Source: Methanospirillum lacunae (GTDB lineage: Archaea > Halobacteriota > Methanomicrobia > Methanomicrobiales > Methanospirillaceae). Taken from it: DNA of 64,000 bases. The notes under the pieces are model-generated. The model was not told the DNA's origin. It made no database searches and saw only the letters and a program-made list of their open reading frames with translations. Location: positions 310,001-374,000 of the forward strand of contig NZ_QGMY01000007.1 of NCBI RefSeq assembly GCF_003173355.1, given 5' to 3'. Made by a program: the position numbers and the translations under genes. Positions 34,773 to 43,842 of this stretch are shown here, in pieces. Positions within the stretch are counted from its first letter, which is position 1. Every line of letters starts with the position of its first letter.

Positions 34773-37106
34773 ATGAATCTGGATGTCGAAGAATGGACAG
34801 CACGGATAGAAAAAAAGTCATCAGCCAAAATTATTTCATATTCACGAACCCTGGAGAAAGGTCCTGCCTTCAGTGCCGGAGTGAAATGCAACGTTCTTCA
34901 AATCGGTGCCCTGCATACAGTTACACTTTTTTCTATTCCCTCACATCCAAGTGAAGATATAATATCAGATATTTTTGCCCATTCCAGTAGTTCGGGGGCA
35001 TCTGCGGCAGTTCTGATCTCTCCCTCTGGAGGACATGTTTTTTTTTCTGATGATACAGATGCAGATTTTTTCGGGCTCATTAATCTCTGCAAACCTCCCG
35101 GATTATCAGATGAATCTCTTCATACAGAAAAGATCCAATTCAAAAATCAGGCTGAAGCGTTAAGTAGGCATCTCATAGAGATCAGGAAAGACCTGAGTAG
35201 TTGGCTTTACCGAAAGGATGGTGAAACTCCTGGATCAACCCGCGAACTTACAATCCAGACCCTGATAAACCGAGTCATACTGACAAGGATTTTTCAATCC
35301 TGCGAAAGAGGGGAAAGAACGGAGTATGGATCTCTCATGGATGCTCTCAGTTCATTCGCATCTACAGTCCCAGTTCTGGATTCCTATGATATCAGGACTA
35401 GAATTCTGGATGAGGAAACCACAAATGAAGTAAATCGGCTCGCTAGTTTACCGGTTAAGGATCTAAAAAACATAAGGCTCTCGTGGATCAGTCCTGAAGA
35501 CTGGTCATCAGCGTTTGCCATGTATCTCACTTCTCTCCCGAGGGAACCACATAAGAAAAAGGCTTCATCGGATGAAGACGAGCAGGAAGGGTGTAGAGCA
35601 GTCCTGAAGTCAGGTGTAGGTAAACTGATAGCCGGGGCTCTTTCCAGGGATGAGAGTCTGGTAGGATCATTCTGGGATCCCGCTGGCGGGTGTGGTGAGA
35701 TTGTCGCCACAATGCTCAGGAGAATCCGGATTGTCCTAAACAAAGATGGAAGAGATACCATCACTGGTCGCCTCATCGCTGCTGGAGATATGGTACACGC
35801 TAACGATGCATCTCCAATCTACGTTGCCATGATCAGGTTCGTGATTGCCTCGTGGATCCTGAGCGGTGAGTGTACTGATCCTTCTCTTATCAGAACTCCC
35901 CTCTGGTATCCATTCCTTTCTTTAGACAGACAGATCAGGACAGGTTCTCCCTTGTATGATGAGAGAGCGTATGAAGAGTTTGCGTCGGTTCAGGAGGGAT
36001 ATCCAATCCTCCGCCACCTCCATCCCCTTCCTGTAAAAGAATTTGCGCAAAGGAAACCCTTTTCTCTTATCATCTCATGTCCAGAAGGAAAAAGTCCGGG
36101 AGGTCCTCCGGAGATTGCCCGTTATCTCACAAGGCGTTTTTTCTCATATACAGGAGGAACAGATCGGGGGGCATTGTATACTGAGCTTGCCAGGGAGATG
36201 CTGGCACCAGATGGCAGGGCAATCATCTTTCTCAGAAAAAACTGGCTTTCAGAGTCATCATACCGGGGATTCAGACAATGGATTGCGCACACTTCAGGAG
36301 TCACCATAGTTGTACCAGAAGACGAGCACGGTAAAGGAGATGCAGATTGTCTTTCTGCGGTGATCCTTCATTCGGTTCCTGAGAAGACTCACACCGTGTT
36401 CAGGTTTCCCACCGGAATGTCAGAACCGATTTCAGGAATCAGAAAATACCAGATTTTTCCAGAATATCACCATAAAGATGACGGGTGGAGTCTGCATGAT
36501 CCCTGGGAGACTACAATGATGGAACGGCTCTCTCATGGAACAATGACTCTCAGCGAGTACCTGTTTGATGAATTATATTATGGAATTGCGGGTTATCAGA
36601 TCAGAAACAGAGCGGATTTCTGGATATCACTGACATGGAAGGGATCAGATCTTTTCGTTGGCAGGGGTAAAACCCCGGAACCCAATGCTGAGGTCATCAT
36701 ACCAGGAGATGATCCATATCTTGTTGCACTTCTTCACTCTTCTATTGCCAGGTGGTACTTCAAGACCAGTATTCGCAGATCCATTGTTTCCCCTGATCTG
36801 ATGAACCTTATCAGGAATCTTCCAGTCAGGGTGATTGACCATTATTCTCCAGAAGAAAAATTGATTTCTGAACGGATCGGGGTTACTGCATCCCGACTTG
36901 AGATGCTTGGAAAAAGGAGAGAGATATGCCATGCATGGCATGATATAAACAGAATAGAGCGGCAGATAACAACCACACAGGAGGAGATGGATTATCTAAT
37001 AAATATCCTGTACGGAATATCTCCCAAAGATTGCTCGGAGATCAGGCAGCGTATGAAAACTGACGGGACATTTGATATACAGAATACAGGTTTTCAAATA
37101 CGATGA
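34773..37106 (+). CDS. solitary type IIG-like DNA methyltransferase homologue with degenerate catalytic motif
   Basis: 777 residues. The centre resembles Eco57I-type adenine methyltransferases. Motif I is FWDPAGGCGEIV (about 300-311), then a helix pair ending VHANDASPIYVAMIR where the SAM ribose/adenine site should be. At the place of motif IV (normally NPPY or NPPF) it reads LIISCPEG (about 430). After that come the usual downstream elements MLAPDGRAIIFLRKNWL and a C-terminal region (about 600-770) like a target-recognition domain. The N-terminal 280 residues are unrecognised and may hold a lost or divergent nuclease domain; no clear PD-ExK motif is seen. It stands alone with no specificity, nuclease or accessory gene. 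Either catalysis is lost or the role has changed. Confidence 0.6.
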   Translation: MNLDVEEWTARIEKKSSAKIISYSRTLEKGPAFSAGVKCNVLQIGALHTVTLFSIPSHPSEDIISDIFAHSSSSGASAAVLISPSGGHVFFSDDTDADFFGLINLCKPPGLSDESLHTEKIQFKNQAEALSRHLIEIRKDLSSWLYRKDGETPGSTRELTIQTLINRVILTRIFQSCERGERTEYGSLMDALSSFASTVPVLDSYDIRTRILDEETTNEVNRLASLPVKDLKNIRLSWISPEDWSSAFAMYLTSLPREPHKKKASSDEDEQEGCRAVLKSGVGKLIAGALSRDESLVGSFWDPAGGCGEIVATMLRRIRIVLNKDGRDTITGRLIAAGDMVHANDASPIYVAMIRFVIASWILSGECTDPSLIRTPLWYPFLSLDRQIRTGSPLYDERAYEEFASVQEGYPILRHLHPLPVKEFAQRKPFSLIISCPEGKSPGGPPEIARYLTRRFFSYTGGTDRGALYTELAREMLAPDGRAIIFLRKNWLSESSYRGFRQWIAHTSGVTIVVPEDEHGKGDADCLSAVILHSVPEKTHTVFRFPTGMSEPISGIRKYQIFPEYHHKDDGWSLHDPWETTMMERLSHGTMTLSEYLFDELYYGIAGYQIRNRADFWISLTWKGSDLFVGRGKTPEPNAEVIIPGDDPYLVALLHSSIARWYFKTSIRRSIVSPDLMNLIRNLPVRVIDHYSPEEKLISERIGVTASRLEMLGKRREICHAWHDINRIERQITTTQEEMDYLINILYGISPKDCSEIRQRMKTDGTFDIQNTGFQIR

Positions 37107-37133
37107 AAGCAATTTTACCTATATCCTATCCCT

Positions 37134-38513
37134 ATGATCATCAGACAATTCTTCATCCCGGGTATTTCCCATAGTTCATACCTAATTGGTGGAACCGGTT
37201 CATGCCTGATCATCGATCCCTCCCGTGATCCAGATCAGTACCTGAATGCAGCCCGGCAGGAAGGGATGAAGATTACAGGGATTTTGGAGACACATCTTCA
37301 TGCTGATTTCATATCAGGACACCTGGATATTGCTGATAAGACTGGTGCTCCCATCTATATGCCTGAGCGGGCTCATGCCCTCTTCCCTCATATTCCAGTA
37401 CACCATGGATCAGTCATCACAATAGAGGATATGAGGATTGAGGTGAGAGAAACACCGGGACATACACCTGAACATATATCCTACGTACTCATTCACCAGA
37501 GTCGATCTGATAGCCCTGTTGCTGTATTTTGTGGAGATACCCTCTTTGTCGGTGATGTAGGCAGACCAGATCTCTTCCCCGGAAGGTCCCAGGAACTTGC
37601 GTCAGAGTTATTCACAAGCCTGCATAAGGAACTTATGACACTGCCTGACTATTGCGAGGTTTATCCTGCTCATGCTGCAGGATCATTTTGTGGACGGTCT
37701 CTCGGAACGAAAAGAACAAGCACCATCGGGTATGAGAAGATTGCAAACCCGGCTCTTGCTATTCCAGACCGGGAATCCTTTGTTTTAAGCCTTACCAATG
37801 ATATGCCACCTGCTCCTGATCATTTTCACAGATGCACGGAAATTAACCAGAGAGGTCCGGTTCTACTTGCAGAATTACCTGATCTTAAGGGACTTAGTGC
37901 CACTGAAGTCAGGTTGATGATTGAGTCAGGAGCCGTTGAGGTGGTTGATATTCGCAGGTATGATGCATTTGGGGGATTTCATATCCCTGCGAGCCTGAAC
38001 ATTGATTCTGAAGTCAATTTTTCCACGAACGCGGGATGGATTGTCAGACCCGACATAAACCTGATTCTTGTCGGCTATAACCCGGAGCAGGTCGCCGATG
38101 CAGTAGTGATGATGCATCGGACAGGGATTGATTCCATATCAGGGTATCTCTCAGGGGGAATTCAGGACTGGGTACAATCAGGATTGAAAACAGATAATGT
38201 GAGGATAATATCAGTCCATGAACTTGCGTCCCTTATGGATAATGAACCTGAACTTCTGATCCTTGATGTTAGAGAACCAGTCGAGTATGCTGGATATCAT
38301 ATCCCAGGGTCTATCAACATTCCGTGGCCTGATCTCCGTACGAGACATAGTGAAATCAATGACTCTGGCCTTGTTGTTGTAATCTGTGGATCAGGAGTCA
38401 GGGCAGGGATGGCCTGCAGTATACTAAAACGGGCTGGACACCACAATATCGTGAACGTAGCCGGCGGGTACACGGGCTGGATCGCGGCAGGGTTTAACCA
38501 ACGTTTGACATAG
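37134..38513 (+). CDS. MBL-fold hydrolase fused to two rhodanese domains (persulfide dioxygenase-like)
   Basis: 459 residues. Residues 1-245 are a metallo-beta-lactamase fold of the glyoxalase II/ETHE1 type, with metal motif HLHADFISGH (about 54-63) and later ligands in GHTPEH, FCGDTLF and YPAHAAG. A first rhodanese domain (about 258-350) has lost its active cysteine (LILVGYNPEQ in that loop). A second (about 365-455) keeps it in VVICGSGVRAGMA. The family handles glutathione- or CoA-type persulfides and sulfur transfer, and the physiological thiol in a methanogen is unknown. It lies 27 nt after the methyltransferase-like gene. Confidence 0.85.
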   Translation: MIIRQFFIPGISHSSYLIGGTGSCLIIDPSRDPDQYLNAARQEGMKITGILETHLHADFISGHLDIADKTGAPIYMPERAHALFPHIPVHHGSVITIEDMRIEVRETPGHTPEHISYVLIHQSRSDSPVAVFCGDTLFVGDVGRPDLFPGRSQELASELFTSLHKELMTLPDYCEVYPAHAAGSFCGRSLGTKRTSTIGYEKIANPALAIPDRESFVLSLTNDMPPAPDHFHRCTEINQRGPVLLAELPDLKGLSATEVRLMIESGAVEVVDIRRYDAFGGFHIPASLNIDSEVNFSTNAGWIVRPDINLILVGYNPEQVADAVVMMHRTGIDSISGYLSGGIQDWVQSGLKTDNVRIISVHELASLMDNEPELLILDVREPVEYAGYHIPGSINIPWPDLRTRHSEINDSGLVVVICGSGVRAGMACSILKRAGHHNIVNVAGGYTGWIAAGFNQRLT

Positions 38514-38598
38514 TCTTTCAGATTTATTTCGCAGGGATTATTGCAGACCGCGTGGATTCACTAATGGATCAATTCAGTATTTTATATAGGGATCAGAT

Positions 38599-39219
38599 AT
38601 GAAACGATCAGAATACTACGAGGAGAAAGGTCTTGAACGAATTATTAATATCAGCGATGCTATCTTTGCGTTTTCTTTGACACTTCTTGCGGCTGATCTG
38701 ATTGTGCCTGATCTCACCGGGATGAATTCACTCCAGTTTTCAGAGGATTTGATGGGAGAGATTCCCAAGTTTCTTTATTTCCTTCTGACATTTCTGATAA
38801 CGTGGGCCTACTGGACAAAACATCACCGGATATTCCGGTTTATCAAAAGATACGATGATATCCTTATCAGGCTGAATATGTTCTTTCTCCTCTTCATCGT
38901 GTTGATGCCCTTCATCACCAAGGTTATCAATGAACACAGCAGTATTCAGATCGCGGTGATCATAGCTGCAATCGGATACGCAGCCCCAGGTTATCTGGCC
39001 AGCATCATGTGGCACTATGCATCAACCAATTACCGGCTCATTGATTCAAATGTTCCCTATGATTATATCAGAAATACAATCATTGAGAATTACATCAATC
39101 CAGTCATATTTACATTCTCAATATTCCTTTCATATATTAAACCGGTGTATACCCTGTATTGCTGGGCTTTGCTATTTCCAATCGGATACATAGCTCAATA
39201 CAGAATCGAAAAGGAATAA
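38599..39219 (+). CDS. TMEM175-family potassium channel-like membrane protein (DUF1211)
   Basis: 206 residues, about six membrane helices. The first helix carries the family pattern: RIINISDAIFAFSLTLLAADL corresponds to the R-x3-FSD...T-LL pore-lining motif of prokaryotic TMEM175 channels, with the phenylalanine of FSD replaced by isoleucine. Prokaryotic members form tetrameric K+ leak channels. Its physiological role here is not evident from the neighbours. Confidence 0.8.
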   Translation: MKRSEYYEEKGLERIINISDAIFAFSLTLLAADLIVPDLTGMNSLQFSEDLMGEIPKFLYFLLTFLITWAYWTKHHRIFRFIKRYDDILIRLNMFFLLFIVLMPFITKVINEHSSIQIAVIIAAIGYAAPGYLASIMWHYASTNYRLIDSNVPYDYIRNTIIENYINPVIFTFSIFLSYIKPVYTLYCWALLFPIGYIAQYRIEKE

Positions 39220-39284
39220 ACCGAAACCATTTTTTACGCGGATTCAAAAATTCCAAAAAAGTGAGGGTTATTCGTTGACCCGTA

Positions 39285-39356
39285 GGCCTGGACCGGGAAT
39301 CGAACCCAGATCGAGGGAACCACAATCCCTTAGGATAACCATTACCCCACCCAGGC
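39285..39356 (-). tRNA. tRNA-His (GTG anticodon)
   Basis: Minus strand: acceptor GCCTGGG with TCCAGGC, discriminator C73, anticodon stem AGGGA/TCCCT around loop TTGTGGT with anticodon GTG. C73 is the histidine discriminator. The base before G1 in the genome is T, so the extra G-1 needed by HisRS is not encoded and would be added after transcription. Confidence 0.94.
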
Positions 39357-39595
39357 AGAATGCACCATATATGTTAACAGTTTATTCACTTGAATCTATC
39401 CATCACTGACAAGATGACAATACCCCATGCTTAAGAAAATAGATCCTTCCTCTCTCTTCTCTTCCCTTGTGAATCATTATTAGAGAGCACCTCTCATGTA
39501 TAGTCATTCAGCCCCCAATTACCATACCTGAATAATATTACTTCTGGGAATTTTCTGGTGCCAGAAGATGGGGGCCCTCGAACGGGGGTGCAGCG

Positions 39596-41410
39596 ATGGC
39601 AAAGAAGTCTGATAAAAAGAGTCAGAGTAGTAGTGATAATCCAAAGATCCGTACCCCAATTGTCTGTGTGTTAGGTCACGTAGACCATGGGAAGACCTCA
39701 CTCCTTGACAGGATCCGGGGTTCATCAGTAGTATCAGGCGAAGCTGGCGCAATCACCCAGCATATCGGGGCAACCGTTGTTCCGATCGAGACAATTCTAG
39801 CAATGGGAGGAGTAAATAAGAACCTGAAGTTCAACATCCCGGGTCTTCTCTTCATCGATACGCCAGGACATCACTCATTTACCACACTTCGGGCACGGGG
39901 AGGAGCTCTTGCAGACTTGGCAATTGTCGTGGTTGACATAACTGATGGATTCAAGCCGCAGACTATTGAAGCTCTGCAGATCCTTAGAGGATGCAAAACT
40001 CCGTTTGTGATGGCTGCCACAAAGGTTGACCGGATATCAGGATGGCGGTCATTTCCAAGCGAGACATTTCTCTCTAGTTTCGCCAAACAAAACCAGAGAG
40101 TTATCGATCTTGTAGAGAAGAAGACCTATGAGATTGTGGGCTCCCTGGCAGAACACGGATTTTCGTCAGAACGGTTTGACCGGGTAGACGATTTTGCACG
40201 GACTCTTGCGATAGTCCCGGTTAGCGCGCATACAGGCGAAGGGATTGCAGATCTGCTGATGGTGCTTATCGGGCTTGCACAGCGATACATGGAGGAGTCA
40301 CTCACTCTGGCCGTGGATGGACCTGGATCAGGAACTGTGCTTGAAGTAAAAGAGGAGAAAGGACTCGGGGCAACGATAGACGTGATCCTCTTTGACGGAA
40401 CCATATCTGTGGGTGATGAGATAGCAGTTGCATCAAGTACCGGGGTGATCACAACCAAAGTCAGGTCACTCCTTCAGCCACGACCGCTTAAAGAGATCCT
40501 TATCGAAGACCGTTTTTCCCGTGCCAAGTCCGTTGCTGCAGCAGCCGGTGTTAAAGTGAGCGCACCAGGTCTTGATCAGGTCATCGCCGGATCTCCAGTC
40601 AAGGTCATTGATGGCAATGAGAACGAGGTAAGAGAGAGCATCGAGAGAGAGATGACAGAGATCAACGTAACACTCTCTCCTGAAGGCCTTATTATCAAGG
40701 CAGACACCATCGGTGCACTCGAAGCACTCTGTAAAGAGCTTACTACAGCGGAGATCCCGGTGATGAGGGCAGAGGTCGGACCGGTCACACGACATGACGT
40801 AATCGAGGCCGAAACGATAAAAACACCTTATTATCGTTCAATCATCGCATTCAATACTCAAGTCCTTCCCGATGCCCAGGACCTTCTGAACGAACCGATC
40901 TATGCGGAGATGGTCGAATTGTTCAAAGGCAATGTCATCTACCATGTGCTTGAGTCATTCCTAGAGTGGCGTGACGATATGAAACGTCACCTGGATCAGA
41001 AACGTTTTGAGCAGATCATCTTTCCGGCAAAGATGGTTGTACTTCCTGACTGCGTGTTCAGACAAAACAATCCGGCAGTTGTTGGAGTCAGAATCCTTTC
41101 AGGCAAACTCAGAAACGGCGTTAATCTTATCCGAAAGGATGGAAAAAAGGTTGGTCAGCTTAAAACTATCCAGCTCCGTAAAGAAAATATCCAGGAGGCA
41201 AAGGCAGGAGATGAGGTTGCAATCTCGATAGACGGAGCAACTGTGGGTAGACAGTTTGATGTCAACGATGAGTTACTCATCAATATTCCTGAACGGCATG
41301 TAAAAGTGCTTGAAGCCGAAATGATGTCGCACCTTACGATCGATGCCAGAGAAGTTCTTGATGAGTTCACCAGGCTTTACCGGAAAGAGAATCCATTCTG
41401 GGGAAAGTAG
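39596..41410 (+). CDS. infB: translation initiation factor IF-2 / aIF5B
   Basis: Archaeal aIF5B (604 aa), the GTPase that promotes subunit joining. G1 GHVDHGKTSLLDRI (about 27-40), the switch region GAITQHIGAT, G3 DTPGHHSF and G4 TKVD are all present. Domains II to IV follow, ending in the domain IV barrel and short C-terminal helices. No intein interrupts the G domain, although inteins occur in some archaeal homologues. It precedes rps6e, separated by a 135-nt leader that holds a candidate small RNA. Confidence 0.97.
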   Translation: MAKKSDKKSQSSSDNPKIRTPIVCVLGHVDHGKTSLLDRIRGSSVVSGEAGAITQHIGATVVPIETILAMGGVNKNLKFNIPGLLFIDTPGHHSFTTLRARGGALADLAIVVVDITDGFKPQTIEALQILRGCKTPFVMAATKVDRISGWRSFPSETFLSSFAKQNQRVIDLVEKKTYEIVGSLAEHGFSSERFDRVDDFARTLAIVPVSAHTGEGIADLLMVLIGLAQRYMEESLTLAVDGPGSGTVLEVKEEKGLGATIDVILFDGTISVGDEIAVASSTGVITTKVRSLLQPRPLKEILIEDRFSRAKSVAAAAGVKVSAPGLDQVIAGSPVKVIDGNENEVRESIEREMTEINVTLSPEGLIIKADTIGALEALCKELTTAEIPVMRAEVGPVTRHDVIEAETIKTPYYRSIIAFNTQVLPDAQDLLNEPIYAEMVELFKGNVIYHVLESFLEWRDDMKRHLDQKRFEQIIFPAKMVVLPDCVFRQNNPAVVGVRILSGKLRNGVNLIRKDGKKVGQLKTIQLRKENIQEAKAGDEVAISIDGATVGRQFDVNDELLINIPERHVKVLEAEMMSHLTIDAREVLDEFTRLYRKENPFWGK

Positions 41411-41454
41411 ACTTATAAAGATCGTCTGCAGATATATACGGAGACTGCTCGGCT

Positions 41455-41519
41455 CAGCTGAGTGATGGGAAATTTACACGTGCCAATGATATAGTCTCTT
41501 TCAGAGACTCTGACAGCTG
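41455..41519 (+). ncRNA. candidate C/D-box-like small RNA in the infB-rps6e gap
   Basis: CAGCTG at 41455-41460 and again at 41514-41519 can pair as a terminal stem. Just inside lie GTGATGG (41462-41468, one mismatch from the C box RUGAUGA) and CTGA (41510-41513, D box). An internal ATGATA (41486-41491) could be C', but no good D' precedes it. AGTCTC/GAGACT (41493-41509) instead forms a hairpin that would compete with a guide. A TATA-like ATATATAC at about 41432-41439 predicts a start near the stem. It may equally be a structured leader of rps6e. Confidence 0.35.
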
Positions 41520-41545
41520 CTGACTAAACAAAAAATACTGATAAT

Positions 41546-41953
41546 ATGGTTGACTTTAAAGTAGTACTCTCTGACCCGGCAACAGGTAAAGCATACAACA
41601 TCGATGCAACCGGTGGTGCGGCCGGGTCCTTCATGGGAAAGCGTATCGGTGAAGAGATCGATGGAACAGCACTTGGATTTGAAGGATACAAGATCCGTGT
41701 CACCGGTGCATCAGACCGTAACGGCACACCTGCCAGAAAGAGCCTTCCAATCGCAGGAAGACGCCGTGTCCTGGTAAGTGGCGGTGTTGGATTCCACCCA
41801 AAACTCGAGGGTGAGCGTCGCAGGAAGATGGTCCGTGGATCAGAGATCACCGCAGACTTTGTCCAGATAAACGCGGTTGTGGCAAAAGAAGGTTCCAAGC
41901 CACTTGCATCTTACTTCGCCCCGGCAGAGGCACCTGCCGAGGGTGGGAACTAA
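41546..41953 (+). CDS. rps6e: 30S ribosomal protein S6e (eS6)
   Basis: Archaeal eS6 (135 aa). It begins MVDFKVVLSDPATGKAYNID and contains GKRIGEEIDGTALGFEGYK and IAGRRRVLVSGGVGFHP, the conserved N-terminal two-thirds of eukaryotic S6; the eukaryotic phosphorylated tail is absent, as normal for archaea. It follows infB and converges on a DUF2240 gene with only 4 nt between the stops. Confidence 0.96.
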   Translation: MVDFKVVLSDPATGKAYNIDATGGAAGSFMGKRIGEEIDGTALGFEGYKIRVTGASDRNGTPARKSLPIAGRRRVLVSGGVGFHPKLEGERRRKMVRGSEITADFVQINAVVAKEGSKPLASYFAPAEAPAEGGN

Positions 41954-41957
41954 TACT

Positions 41958-42422
41958 TTATTCTTTTTTCATCAGATCTGATCTTAACACTGGGACAAGA
42001 TCAGCATAAGGTGTCTCAAACTCTTTGGCAAGAATTACCAGTGCAGCTCCGGGTCTTAGCTTTCCGTCAAACCGATCCCTGATCAGCTCATTCATACGGC
42101 TCGCAACCTCCTCCTGACTCATCCCACTGCTTGAAACAATCCGATCCATTAGCTGGGAGACAGGATCCGCAACTTCAAAAATCGCAGATGACGGTTTGTA
42201 TCCAATTGGGATCTGTACTTCTGCAGGATCGAAGAGAAGATAGAAAAATTCACCGTCTGTTCTGATAAGGCCCTGATCGAGCCCTCGTCTGAGTAGCAGA
42301 TCAACCTGATCCCGGTCCATCCATCTTCGATCGAAGGAGTAATAGTAGATCAATTCACTTCTGCCAAGTTTTTCTGCACGGCTGTGATAGAATGGCGCGG
42401 CAAGTGTTGTTTTAAGCGTCAT
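41958..42422 (-). CDS. DUF2240 family archaeal protein
   Basis: 154 residues resembling the archaeal DUF2240 family: a short N-terminal domain (AAPFYHSRAEKLGRSELIYY), a middle winged-helix-like part (DQVDLLLRRGLDQGLI) and a C-terminal helical region with YADLVPVLRSDLMK. The function of the family is unknown. It is transcribed alone between convergent rps6e and the rps8e gene on the same strand. Confidence 0.7.
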   Translation of the reverse strand: MTLKTTLAAPFYHSRAEKLGRSELIYYYSFDRRWMDRDQVDLLLRRGLDQGLIRTDGEFFYLLFDPAEVQIPIGYKPSSAIFEVADPVSQLMDRIVSSSGMSQEEVASRMNELIRDRFDGKLRPGAALVILAKEFETPYADLVPVLRSDLMKKE

Positions 42423-42660
42423 CTGGATCCCTGAATTATCCCCTGATATTACTGCACAGGTTCTCTTGTAGCCTTAATAGCATGATGCACATTTGAACAA
42501 TTGAGATTGTAATTACTCAGTACTATGGGTGGCAGGTCTTGAAACACAATCTCCGTTTCACTTCGATTATCGCAAATATAGTGCCTTGCACTTTAATTGT
42601 CGCTCTTTCAGAATCCCTGATTAGAAAAACCAGGACCAAAACTGACAACTCAAAAAAAGA

Positions 42661-43038
42661 TTATTCGATCAGAACAGCGTTGATTACGCCGTGCTGTCCC
42701 GGACGGCTGACAATACGTGCCTTTCCTGCACTGGTACTGATGATTGCACCCTTAGTCAGAAGGTTTCGTCGTACATAGTTCGGGTTGGCAGTGTTCTTTT
42801 CAACATTATCGATCTTGACCTTCTTGGTCTCTCCAGTCTTCGGGTTGCTGACTGCAGCAAACTCTGCACGAAGTGCACGGATCTTCTGGTTTCCTCCAAA
42901 AGTCCGGCTTACCTTGCGCTTCTCTGCACCGACGTGAGTTTCTGTCGGTGCTGACCCAATCTCCCTGCGTCTCTTTCCGCACGCCGGATGATATCTTCCA
43001 CCAGTAGATTTACGAACCGATCTTCCTTGCCATTGCAT
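42661..43038 (-). CDS. rps8e: 30S ribosomal protein S8e (eS8)
   Basis: Archaeal eS8 (125 aa) with MQWQGRSVRKSTGGRYHPAC at the N-terminus, and the RRNLLTKGAIIST and ARIVSRPGQHGVINAVLIE end typical of the family. It is a small-subunit protein. The gene is monocistronic between DUF2240 and hypB. Confidence 0.97.
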   Translation of the reverse strand: MQWQGRSVRKSTGGRYHPACGKRRREIGSAPTETHVGAEKRKVSRTFGGNQKIRALRAEFAAVSNPKTGETKKVKIDNVEKNTANPNYVRRNLLTKGAIISTSAGKARIVSRPGQHGVINAVLIE

Positions 43039-43139
43039 GTTATCTTCCCTCTGATATTGGTGACGCTGTTTTGGTTGTGGGAGTCCTTCTTACGCCACAG
43101 AGTCCTATATCTATCACCCGCGCAGGTATATAGTCCCTT

Positions 43140-43787
43140 TTATGAGAGGATTTCATCAAGGAGGGCATCTACTCCATCACCAGTCTTCATATTAGTTCTG
43201 AAAACCTTCATTGACGGATTATACCGGTGCATATCGCGTTCCATACGTTCAAGATCAGCACCAACTGCTTCAGCCAGATCTACCTTGTTCAAAACCCCTA
43301 TTGTGCAACCACGAAACATCATCGGATGCTTGTTAACCACATCATCGCCTTCGGTTGATGAAACCACGACTATCCGTTTTTCAGCACCAAGTTCAAAGTC
43401 TGTGGGACAGACCATGTTTCCGACATTCTCCACAAAGAGGATATCAACCGCATCAAGAGGCAGGTGGTGCAGGGCATGTTCCACCATATGAGCATCAAGA
43501 TGGCATTCTTTCCCGGTATTTACATTTTCAGCAGGGATCCCAAGAGAAGTGATCCTGCGGAAATCATCATCTCCGTATACATCTCCGGCTATTGCAGCCG
43601 CTTTCAGGTTTTTATTTGCAAGACGGGGGACCAGTTGCTCAATAAGAGCAGTCTTTCCTGATCCAATCCCGCCAAGTAGATCAAACGCCCTGACCTTGTG
43701 CTTTTTCAGATGAGCGGCATTCTCATCTGCAATCCGCCGGTTGGATGAGAAGATATCCTTCTCAATCGAGACGTCGATATGATGCAT
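43140..43787 (-). CDS. hypB: hydrogenase nickel incorporation GTPase HypB
   Basis: HypB (215 aa) hydrolyses GTP during nickel insertion into [NiFe] hydrogenases. The Walker A is LLGGIGSGKTALIEQL (about 38-53). The nickel/zinc-binding region NTGKECHLDAHMVEHAL and the VENVGNMVCPTDF block follow, and the NKVDLAEAVG base-specificity motif comes last. The N-terminus lacks a His-rich nickel-storage stretch. Its start is divergent from the SRP19 gene with 55 nt between them. HypF at 15 kb serves the same pathway. Confidence 0.95.
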   Translation of the reverse strand: MHHIDVSIEKDIFSSNRRIADENAAHLKKHKVRAFDLLGGIGSGKTALIEQLVPRLANKNLKAAAIAGDVYGDDDFRRITSLGIPAENVNTGKECHLDAHMVEHALHHLPLDAVDILFVENVGNMVCPTDFELGAEKRIVVVSSTEGDDVVNKHPMMFRGCTIGVLNKVDLAEAVGADLERMERDMHRYNPSMKVFRTNMKTGDGVDALLDEILS

Positions 43788-43842
43788 ACAGTTAGGTCTT
43801 GCCCGCTGGTTGTTTATAGGTTCAGTTCAAAGATCGTTAAGA

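Noticed and set aside
34628-39284. Region between tRNA-iMet and tRNA-His as an integrated genomic island
   Set aside because: No integrase or recombinase, no repeat of a tRNA 3' end at the other boundary, and base composition looks like the neighbours.
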